From contig NZ_CP073721.1 in the NCBI RefSeq assembly GCF_025264685.1, positions 735,001 through 799,000 of the forward strand: DNA of 64,000 nucleotides, in the 5' to 3' direction. This document shows, in pieces, positions 58,597 to 64,000 of this stretch. Below the pieces are notes generated by a model. That model made no database searches. It saw only the letters and a program-made list of their open reading frames with translations, and had not been told where the DNA came from. Positions within the stretch are counted from its first letter, which is position 1. Every line of letters starts with the position of its first letter. The position numbers were made by a program, and so were the translations under genes. Origin of the DNA: Dactylosporangium roseum (GTDB lineage: Bacteria > Actinomycetota > Actinomycetes > Mycobacteriales > Micromonosporaceae).

Positions 58597-59879
58597 CAGC
58601 GGTTCCAGCGACGGGCTCCCACCACGACGCCGCGCGTGACGCGGGTGTCGGGCCGAACGCGCGCGTCCCACTCGCCGACTACCTGGCCGGCGTGCTCCGA
58701 GGGCTGCGCCCGTTGCCCCCGCTGGACCTGGAGATCACCGCCGCCCACGGCAACGTGCTCGCCGAGGACGTGGTCGGACCGGGTCCCGTGCCCGCGTTCG
58801 ACCACGCCGCCATCGACGGCTACGCCGCGCGCTTCGACGACGTCAGCGACGCCCAGCCGGGGCGGCCGGTCCGGCTGAGCGTCGTCGGCGATCTGGTCGC
58901 CTCGAGCTGGCGCCCGGTCCGGCTCACCCCGGGCACCTGCTTCTCCGTCGCCGCCGGCGCCTTGATGCCGGTCAGCGCCGACGTGGTCGTGCCACCCGGG
59001 ATGACCGACCAGGGCATGGCCGCGGTCGAGGTGTACCACCCGACGAAGCGCGGCCACGGCGTCCGGCGGGCCGGCGACGAGCTGCCCGCCGGGGCGGTCC
59101 TGGCCCGCGCCGGCGCCTACGTCACGCCGCCCCTGGTGTCGGTACTGGCCGCGAGCGGCATCGGCCACGTGGTCGTCCGGCCGAGCCCGCGGGTCGTGGT
59201 CATCGCCACCGGCGACGAGCTCGTCGACGTCGGCCGGGCCAGCCAGCCGGGGCAGGTCGTCGACGCCAACTCGCACGCGTTGACGGCGGCGGCCGCCGAG
59301 GCCGGCGCCCACGCGTACCGCGTCGGCATCTGTGACGACGATCCCGAGGGCCTTCGCGGGCTGCTGGACGACCAGATGCTCCGGGCCGACCTGATCATCA
59401 CCACCGGTGGCACGGGCACCGGCCCGGGCGACATGGTCCGCCGGATCCTGTCCCGGCAGGTCGTCTTCTCCGACCTGTCGGTCTACCCGTGCTCTTCCCT
59501 CGGCTACGGCATGGTCGGCGGCCCCAACGGCGTGCCGATCGTGTGCCTGCCCGGCGACCCGGGCGCCGCTCTCATCGGCTTCGAGGTCCTCGCCCGCCCC
59601 GTGATCCAGTTGCTCGCCGGCGCCGACCCGGTCTTCCGGCCGAGCGTGCGCGCCCACCTGCTGGAGACCGTGAGCTCGCCGTCCGGCATGCGGGAGTTCC
59701 GCCCGGCGTACATCACCGAGCGCCGCGGCGGCGGCTACACCGTCGCCCCTCTGGCGGGAGGGCCCTACACCCTGTCAGGATTGGCCGACGCGAACGGGCT
59801 CATGGTGCTCGGCGAGAAGGTCATCAGTGCGGCCGCCGGGTCCACCGTTGACGTCATACTCTTGGATAGGCGGCGATGA
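58593..59879 (+). CDS. moeA: MoeA/gephyrin-like protein (Glp)
   Basis: 428 residues. Four-domain MoeA fold: PVPAFDHAAIDGYAARFDDV, GDELPAGAVL, IATGDELVDVGRASQPGQVVDANS, then ITTGGTGTGPGDMVRR and CLPGDPGAALIGFEVL. The loop that reads GGVSVGD in active molybdotransferases is GGTGTGPGD here, so molybdenum insertion is uncertain. In Corynebacterium, the MoeA paralog Glp binds FtsZ together with the membrane receptor GlpR (SepX in Streptomyces), encoded two genes downstream, as it is here. Division role is therefore likely. Confidence 0.9.
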   Translation: MTAVPATGSHHDAARDAGVGPNARVPLADYLAGVLRGLRPLPPLDLEITAAHGNVLAEDVVGPGPVPAFDHAAIDGYAARFDDVSDAQPGRPVRLSVVGDLVASSWRPVRLTPGTCFSVAAGALMPVSADVVVPPGMTDQGMAAVEVYHPTKRGHGVRRAGDELPAGAVLARAGAYVTPPLVSVLAASGIGHVVVRPSPRVVVIATGDELVDVGRASQPGQVVDANSHALTAAAAEAGAHAYRVGICDDDPEGLRGLLDDQMLRADLIITTGGTGTGPGDMVRRILSRQVVFSDLSVYPCSSLGYGMVGGPNGVPIVCLPGDPGAALIGFEVLARPVIQLLAGADPVFRPSVRAHLLETVSSPSGMREFRPAYITERRGGGYTVAPLAGGPYTLSGLADANGLMVLGEKVISAAAGSTVDVILLDRRR

Positions 59880-60496
59880 GTCAGCCAGGTTGGCCCGCGG
59901 TGCTCTCCGACGGCCCGGTGGTGCTTCGGCCCTACCGCCGCTCGGACGCGCGCGCCTGGGCCGAGGTGCGCCGGGCCAACGAGCAGTGGCTGGCCAAGTG
60001 GGAACCCACACCGTATGGCACCTGGCACGACCTCAACTCGCCGGCCGCCTTCCGCGCTGTTCACGCCGACCTGCGGCGGGCGGCCCGGCAGGGCGGCGCG
60101 ATGCCGTTCGCGGTCTGCTACGACGGCACGCTCGTCGGTCAGATCACCCTCGGCAACATCGTCCGCCGCGCCTTCTGCTCGGGATACGCGGGCTACTGGA
60201 TCGACGCCCGCTTCGCCGGCAGGGGCATCATCCCGACCGCGCTGGCGCTCGTCGTCGACCACGCCTTCAGCGTCGGCGGCCTGCACCGCATCGAGGTCAA
60301 CATCCGGCCGGACAACCTGGCCAGCCGCCGGGTCGTCGAGAAACTCGGCTTCCGCCAGGAGGCCTACCATCACCGGTATCTCCACATCGACGGCGACTGG
60401 CGCGACCACCTCGGATACGCGATGACCACCGAGGACCTCACCGGCGAGGGCGGGCTCCTGGCCCGCTGGCACAAGGTCTCGGCCACCGCCGCTTAG
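59876..60496 (+). CDS. rimJ: RimJ/RimL-like GNAT acetyltransferase
   Basis: 206 residues, single GNAT domain. VVLRPYRRSDARAWAEVRR starts the fold; FAGRGIIPTALALVVDHAF is the acetyl-CoA loop and VNIRPDNLASRRVVEKLGF the end, matching ribosomal-protein-alanine N-acetyltransferases. Overlaps the moeA gene by four bases (ATGA). Target not known; the operon also carries division genes. Confidence 0.9.
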   Translation: MSQPGWPAVLSDGPVVLRPYRRSDARAWAEVRRANEQWLAKWEPTPYGTWHDLNSPAAFRAVHADLRRAARQGGAMPFAVCYDGTLVGQITLGNIVRRAFCSGYAGYWIDARFAGRGIIPTALALVVDHAFSVGGLHRIEVNIRPDNLASRRVVEKLGFRQEAYHHRYLHIDGDWRDHLGYAMTTEDLTGEGGLLARWHKVSATAA

Positions 60497-60673
60497 CTGC
60501 TGTTCGCATTACTCGGGTTGCATTCCCGGTTTACTCCTGCGTGTTGACGTGGTGATACGCCGCTCGGGCCGTACTGTCTGAGGCGGAGTTACCGCGTTGT
60601 AACTTCCACAGACTTGGATGACTCGACGCGCCTGGGGGATTGGCGCGACGAGGTGGGAACAGGAGGGGTGAGG

Positions 60674-61420
60674 GTGCCGACCTCGGTGCTCCTCGCCGTC
60701 CTCGCCGCTGCTGGGCTGCTGGCTCTGGCGCCCGCGTTGGTGCGCCGATACGACGCTACAGAGCGGCTGGTGGCGGAGCGGGCGTTGTCGACCGCACGGG
60801 TGCTGACCCGTGCGGATCGTCGGCGTCGCACGATTCCCGGCCGCCGTCCGGTCAACCCGCCACGCATCGTGGTGCCGCGCGTCACCTCGGGCACCGCCAC
60901 CCCACAGGCCGTGCGTGATGCCGCCGCGCGCGCCGCGTCGGCGTCGGCTCGGGGTTCGGTCGCGGCCGGAGCGGCTTCCGGCGGCCGCCGGCCGCTCAAG
61001 TCGGTGCCGTCTTCCGCTCGGCGGCGCCGGGTGCAGCGCCCGCCGCGTGCGATCTACCGCCGCCGCCGGGTGCTACTGGCGCTGGTGCTGCTCAACCTGG
61101 TGGAGTTGTGCGGGGTCGCCCTGGTCAGCCCGGGGTTCTGGGTCAGCACCGCGGTCACCGGCGTGCTGCTCGTCGCCTACCTGGCCCACCTGCGGACCCG
61201 CGCGCTGGCCGACCGTCGCCGCCGGCGGCGCGAGGCGCAGTACGCCGCATGGATCGCCCGCCGCCAGGCCCAGGTTCGCCGCGAGCAGCTCCGCAGGGCG
61301 GCCCAACGGCGCGAGGCGGTGGCCCGCCAGTTGGCCGAGCGGGACCGCGCACGCCGCGAGGCCGCCCGCCTGTCCGCCCTGCGCGGCCGCCCGTACGACA
61401 CGAAGGCGTCGGGCCAGTGA
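60674..61420 (+). CDS. sepX: SepX/GlpR division membrane protein
   Basis: 248 residues from GTG 60674, seven bases after AGGAGG; two other in-frame starts lie upstream. One N-terminal membrane helix (about 5-22), a basic region of about 110 residues, two more hydrophobic segments (about 140-155 and 158-176), then a long, Arg/Ala/Gln-rich coiled coil with DRRRRRREAQ. This organisation and position after moeA/rimJ match Streptomyces SepX and corynebacterial GlpR, which recruit FtsZ partners. Assignment rests partly on context. Confidence 0.75.
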   Translation: MPTSVLLAVLAAAGLLALAPALVRRYDATERLVAERALSTARVLTRADRRRRTIPGRRPVNPPRIVVPRVTSGTATPQAVRDAAARAASASARGSVAAGAASGGRRPLKSVPSSARRRRVQRPPRAIYRRRRVLLALVLLNLVELCGVALVSPGFWVSTAVTGVLLVAYLAHLRTRALADRRRRRREAQYAAWIARRQAQVRREQLRRAAQRREAVARQLAERDRARREAARLSALRGRPYDTKASGQ

Positions 61421-61484
61421 TCTGATTCGCGTGTGGGTCTGGCGACCTGTTACTCTTAGCGCCGGTTCGCTCGGCGGACCGACT

Positions 61485-61558
61485 GGGGTTGTGGCGCAGT
61501 CTGGTAGCGCACCTCGTTCGCATCGAGGGGGTCAGGGGTTCGAGTCCCCTCAACTCCA
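61485..61558 (+). tRNA. tRNA-Ala (anticodon CGC)
   Basis: Full cloverleaf of 74 bases without encoded CCA: acceptor GGGGTTG/CAACTCC containing the Ala-specific G3-U70 pair, D stem GCGC/GCGC, anticodon stem CCTCG/CGAGG with loop TTCGCAT (anticodon CGC at 61519-61521), and T arm AGGGG-TTCGAGT-CCCCT. Discriminator A73. It reads GCG codons, frequent in this genome. Confidence 0.95.
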
Positions 61559-61584
61559 CATACATCCCGGGGCGGAGTCTGCTT

Positions 61585-61664
61585 GCAGGCTTCGCCTGCT
61601 GCGCCTTCGGGCTGTGGGTTCCTCGCGCAGGCTTCGCCTGCTCCCCAGTGGGGGCTTCGCCCAC
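61585..61664 (+). repeat. Cluster of TTC-loop hairpins after the tRNA
   Basis: GCAGGC-TTC-GCCTGC occurs twice exactly (61585-61599 and 61627-61641); between them is GCC-TTCG-GGC, and a similar GTGGG...CCCAC hairpin with a TTC loop follows near 61648-61664. Dense small hairpins may slow or stop transcription after the tRNA. Confidence 0.7.
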
Positions 61665-61810
61665 CCACACCCCCCGGAAGGGCTCGGCACTGTTCGCTCG
61701 CGACTGTCGGTCTTTGGCGGGAGTGTGTGCGTGCGTGATCACCGTTTGTGGACTGGGCTCCCGACCGCCGGGGTGGGTTGCCGTCGATGATCTTGGTTGG
61801 GACGCAGGAG

Positions 61811-61836
61811 AACTTGGGCTGGTAGCCAAGTTTTCC
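61811..61836 (+). terminator. Candidate Rho-independent terminator
   Basis: AACTTGG (61811-61817) pairs with CCAAGTT (61826-61832); the stem is followed by TT. Forward transcription from the tRNA could end here. Confidence 0.45.
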
Positions 61837-61845
61837 CCTGAAGCC

Positions 61846-61880
61846 GAGAGAGCCGGTCACTCAAGGTGACCGGCTCTCTC
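61846..61880. terminator. Bidirectional hairpin terminator
   Basis: GAGAGAGCCGGTCAC (61846-61860) and GTGACCGGCTCTCTC (61866-61880) form a perfect 15-bp stem with loop TCAAG. It lies between the tRNA side and the convergent low-complexity gene ending at 61893. Confidence 0.85.
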
Positions 61881-61892
61881 GTGTGTGGTGTC

Positions 61893-62324
61893 TTAGTTGG
61901 AGGCCACGCCCAGTCCGCCGGCGTTGCCGTGGAACTCGGTGCCCGTGACGAACGAGGAGTCGATCTGCTGGCGCAGGGCGTCGATCTCGGAGTACTGCGA
62001 GTCGGAGGCCTCGACGCTGCCCTCGGCGGCGAAGATGCTGTCGGTGGAGGCCTCGTCGTGGCTGTAGTTGGTGAAGTCGGTCTCGGAGTAGCTGGCGCCG
62101 TGGCCGTCGGTCCACTGGACGTTGTGGCCCTGCTGGAAGTCGGTCGACTCGGCGTTGGCGCTGTCCTGCTCGTAGACGTTGAAGTCGCTGTTGTACGACG
62201 AGTCGTTGGCGTCGACCTGGTGGAGCTGGTCGAGCTCGCCGTGCTGCTGACCGGCCTCGTAGTGGCCGTAGTCCACGTCGCTGCCGCCGTCGTAGCCGGT
62301 GTCGCCGGTGTCCCAGTCGCTCAT
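61893..62324 (-). CDS. Hydrophilic Tyr/Asp/Ser/Gln-rich protein
   Basis: 143 residues from ATG 62324 after AAGGAAG. No cysteine, membrane segment or proline-rich linker; begins MSDWDTGDTGYDGGSDVDYG and is rich in Asp, Ser, Gln, Tyr and His throughout. Codon use matches the host. The composition suggests a disordered, very soluble protein, possibly secreted by an unusual route or a stress protein; I recognise no family. A strong terminator follows. Confidence 0.7.
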   Translation of the reverse strand: MSDWDTGDTGYDGGSDVDYGHYEAGQQHGELDQLHQVDANDSSYNSDFNVYEQDSANAESTDFQQGHNVQWTDGHGASYSETDFTNYSHDEASTDSIFAAEGSVEASDSQYSEIDALRQQIDSSFVTGTEFHGNAGGLGVASN

Positions 62325-62428
62325 GATGTCTTCCTTCGAGAATGTCGCGGTGGTGTGCGGTGGTGTGTTGCCAAGAACGTTAGGCGGACCGGCGACCGCT
62401 CGAATCCCGGAAACGTGCCACAGGTGCG

Positions 62429-62479
62429 TCAGGCCGGTTCGAGCGCCAGTGCGGCGGCCACCGATCCCGTCCGGCTCAT
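62429..62479 (-). CDS. Possible 16-residue coupled peptide
   Basis: An ATG overlaps the stop of the phosphoesterase gene (ATGA) and reads MSRTGSVAAALALEPA before a stop. It may be the start of a downstream gene lost by deletion, or simply chance; support is only the overlap. Confidence 0.2.
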   Translation of the reverse strand: MSRTGSVAAALALEPA

Positions 62480-63300
62480 CGCAACACCTGCCGAAGCTGC
62501 GCGGGCGGGGTCGAGCGCTTGCTCCACTCGCGTGGGTATCCGACGGACACCTCCTCGAAGCGCACCCCGTCGTGCCAGGTCGTGCGCGGGATGTGCAGGT
62601 GGCCGTAGACGACGGCGGCGGCGCGGAACCTGGTGTGCCAGTCGGCCGTGAGCGTGGTCCCGCACCAGAGCGCGAACTCGGGGTACCACAACACATCGGT
62701 CGGCTGGCGGACCAGCGGGAAGTGGTTCACCAGCACCGTCGGCAACTCGTCGGCGGCGGCGCGCAGGCGCGGCTCGGTGGCGGCGACGCGGGCCCGGCAC
62801 CAGGCGTCACGCCCCTCGAACGGGTCGGGGTGCAGCAGCACCTCGTCGGTGCCCACGATGCCGGCGGCGCGCGCGATCTCCAGCGCCTCGGTGGTGGACG
62901 TGGCGCCGGCCGGCCAGAACGAGTAGTCGTACAGCACGAAGAGCGGCGCCACGATCACCGGGCCGCCCGGCCCCTCCCACACCGGATAAGGGTCCTCCGG
63001 TGTGTGGATGTCGAGACCCCGGCAGGCCGCCACCAGCAGGTCGTAGCGGGCTTGGCCGCGTGCCTGCTCCGGATCGTTCCGCGGTGTCCACAGCTCGTGG
63101 TTGCCGGGTGCCCAGATCACCTTCGCGAACCGCTCGCGCAACGTCCGCAGCGCCCACCTGACGTCGGCGAACTGCTCCGCGACGTCCCCGGCGACGATCA
63201 GCCAGTCGTCGTCGTGGGTGGGGCGTAATCGCTCGACCAGGGCCCGGTTCTCGGCATAACTGACATGGAGGTCACTGATCGCCATCAGTCGCCCGCTCAC
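62476..63300 (-). CDS. Metallophosphoesterase
   Basis: 274 residues. Calcineurin-like fold: AISDLHVSY (DxH), WLIVAGDVAEQ (GD), WAPGNHELW (GNHE), VNHFPLVRQPT and VVYGHLHIPRTTW (GHLH), the full set of dinuclear metal ligands. Function unknown; homologs commonly lie beside phosphopantetheinyl transferase genes, but none is seen here. Starts at GTG with TAGGCT seven bases upstream, so leaderless. Confidence 0.9.
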   Translation of the reverse strand: MSGRLMAISDLHVSYAENRALVERLRPTHDDDWLIVAGDVAEQFADVRWALRTLRERFAKVIWAPGNHELWTPRNDPEQARGQARYDLLVAACRGLDIHTPEDPYPVWEGPGGPVIVAPLFVLYDYSFWPAGATSTTEALEIARAAGIVGTDEVLLHPDPFEGRDAWCRARVAATEPRLRAAADELPTVLVNHFPLVRQPTDVLWYPEFALWCGTTLTADWHTRFRAAAVVYGHLHIPRTTWHDGVRFEEVSVGYPREWSKRSTPPAQLRQVLR

Positions 63301-63307
63301 GACGCCG

Positions 63308-63313
63308 AGCCTA
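63308..63313 (-). promoter_or_regulatory. -10 box of leaderless metallophosphoesterase gene
   Basis: TAGGCT on the minus strand, seven bases before the GTG at 63300. Confidence 0.5.
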
Positions 63314-63317
63314 CGGG

Positions 63318-63926
63318 TTACCGGCTGTAGAACTCCACGACGAGTTGCTCGTCGCAGAGCACCGGTATCTCGTGGCGCACCGGCATCCGGATCAGCCGGG
63401 CGGTGAGACCGGCCAGGTTCACGTCCAGGTACGGCGCGGTGCGCTCGCCCGCGTGCGCGCCGGCGGCGGCGATCACGAACGGCGTCTTCTGCCTGCTGCG
63501 CTCGGCGACCTGGATCACGTCACCGGGTCGCAGGCGTGCCGAGGGCCGGTCGACCCGCTTGCCGTTGACGACGACGTGCTGGTGGGTGACGATCTGCCGG
63601 GCCTGGTAGATCGTGCGGGCGAAGCCGGCGCGCAGCACCAGCGCGTCGAGGCGCGTCTCCAGGTCGACGATCAGCTCCTCGCCCGTCTTCCCGGGGCGCC
63701 GGACGGCCCGGTCGAACGCGGCCCGCATCTGGTTCTCCCGCAGGTTGTACTGCGCCCGGAGTCGTTGCTTCTCCACCAGCCGGACCTTGTAGTCGCTCAC
63801 CTTCGGCCGGGCGCGGCCGTGCTGGCCCGGAGGGAACGGGCGGCGCTCGAAGTACTTCACCGACTTGGGCGTCAGCGGGATGCCGAGCGCGCGGGCCCGC
63901 CGAACCTTGGGTCGTGACTGGTTCAT
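63318..63926 (-). CDS. rpsD: 30S ribosomal protein S4, cysteine-free type
   Basis: 202 residues. Starts MNQSRPKVRRARALGIPLTP; the S4 RNA-binding domain is seen in LETRLDALVLRAGFARTIYQ, QARQIVTHQHVVVNGKRVD and the PDVIQV region. It binds 16S rRNA and starts small-subunit assembly. The N-terminus lacks the four zinc-ligand cysteines of C-plus S4 and matches the Streptomyces S4 type. GGAGG lies eight bases before the ATG. An iron box stands upstream, so expression may depend on iron; whether it is the only S4 gene cannot be seen here. Confidence 0.92.
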   Translation of the reverse strand: MNQSRPKVRRARALGIPLTPKSVKYFERRPFPPGQHGRARPKVSDYKVRLVEKQRLRAQYNLRENQMRAAFDRAVRRPGKTGEELIVDLETRLDALVLRAGFARTIYQARQIVTHQHVVVNGKRVDRPSARLRPGDVIQVAERSRQKTPFVIAAAGAHAGERTAPYLDVNLAGLTARLIRMPVRHEIPVLCDEQLVVEFYSR

Positions 63927-63943
63927 GCTCGACCTCCTTCTAG

Positions 63944-63962
63944 TAAGGTAAGCCTAACCTTA
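63944..63962. promoter_or_regulatory. Iron box (DmdR1/IdeR/DtxR operator)
   Basis: TAAGGTAAGCCTAACCTTA agrees at 16 of 19 positions with the palindromic consensus TTAGGTTAGSCTAACCTAA. It is between rpsD (start 63926) and the divergent partial gene (start 63972), and overlaps the latter's ribosome site, so either gene could be repressed by iron. Confidence 0.75.
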
Positions 63963-63971
63963 GGAGGTTGG

Positions 63972-64000
63972 ATGCCCGCGATCAAGCTGCCCACCGCCGC
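63972..64000 (+). CDS. Partial gene cut by the window end
   Basis: ATG 63972 follows TAGGAGG. Only MPAIKLPTA can be read. The iron box right at its start suggests an iron-regulated gene, such as a siderophore or iron uptake function, but nothing more can be said. Confidence 0.6.

Noticed and set aside
61485..61558. tRNA as an integration site of a mobile element
   Set aside because: No integrase, direct repeat of the tRNA end or foreign base composition is found downstream.
63944..63962. Zur box
   Set aside because: The site matches the iron-box palindrome, not the actinobacterial Zur consensus with its ATGA/TCAT character.

Overview
The window is about 70% G+C with dense, divergently arranged genes, GTG starts, many four-base start/stop overlaps and many leaderless promoters. 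Gene content (korAB, mrp, FolP2-type dihydropteroate synthase, SepX/GlpR, DUF3117, SigE-family sigma factor) points to an actinomycete chromosome core, most likely Micromonosporaceae. Two stretches follow gene orders I remember from Mycobacterium tuberculosis: 6.7-26 kb (tag, a DivIVA-like protein, folP2, DUF3117, methyltransferase, htrA, tatB, mrp, MgtE-like; Rv1207-Rv1232 region) and 54.5-61.4 kb (ruc, formyl-THF cyclo-ligase, galU, moeA/glp, rimJ, sepX/glpR; Rv0991c-Rv0996).

Layout. 0-9.8 kb: acetyltransferase, lytic transglycosylase, FmdB zinc ribbon, a large cyclase/ATPase/TPR protein, GrpB-like protein, 3-methyladenine glycosylase I, SRPBCC and DivIVA-like proteins, folP2 and a lone nuoA. 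9.8-20 kb: an anchored secreted protein, 2-oxoglutarate:ferredoxin oxidoreductase korAB, leucyl aminopeptidase, DUF3117, a PaaX-type regulator with an enoyl-CoA hydratase, and an AlkA-like protein. 19.6-26 kb: methyltransferase, HtrA, TatB, Mrp, DUF1003 and a soluble MgtE/CBS protein. 26-40 kb: PhzF, EamA exporter, HAD phosphatase, AMMECR1, a decayed SDR, a CitE-like lyase, SDR, acyl-CoA dehydrogenase, CoA-binding protein, an intein-split radical SAM enzyme, thioredoxin and a DCC/HTTM pair. 40-54 kb: MaoC hydratase, RraB-like protein, SpoU methyltransferase, PH-domain protein, sigma/anti-sigma-like pair, PHP phosphatase, TetR regulator, MarC, a RecB-like Fe-S nuclease, a large membrane protein, a Fur regulator with a gene remnant, and small acidic proteins. 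54.5-64 kb: the ruc-to-sepX block, tRNA-Ala(CGC), a hydrophilic low-complexity protein, metallophosphoesterase, a cysteine-free S4 and an iron box.

Central carbon links: the CitE-like lyase (30.4 kb), acyl-CoA dehydrogenase (32.5 kb) and MaoC hydratase (40.1 kb) look like the last enzymes of the ethylmalonyl-CoA pathway (malyl-CoA lyase, methylsuccinyl-CoA dehydrogenase, mesaconyl-CoA hydratase), though ccr and ecm are not here. Stress links: HtrA and TatB act at the envelope, and ruc is preceded by a CIRCE (HrcA) operator.

The most unusual material is non-coding. Two families of dispersed palindromes recur. Family A (three copies, all between convergent genes) has a 24-bp inverted repeat around an 8-base loop inside a longer conserved unit. 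Family B (two full copies and one half copy) has 22-23-bp arms around a conserved 29-31-base loop; one copy supplies the stop codon of the adjacent gene. There are also a 38-bp perfect palindrome between divergent genes, a perfect 21-bp-arm hairpin after korB, an intein inserted in the Fe-S cysteine motif of a radical SAM enzyme, and a methyltransferase whose only well-placed start codon is ATC. No CRISPR array, insertion sequence, transposase, integrase or biosynthetic cluster was seen.
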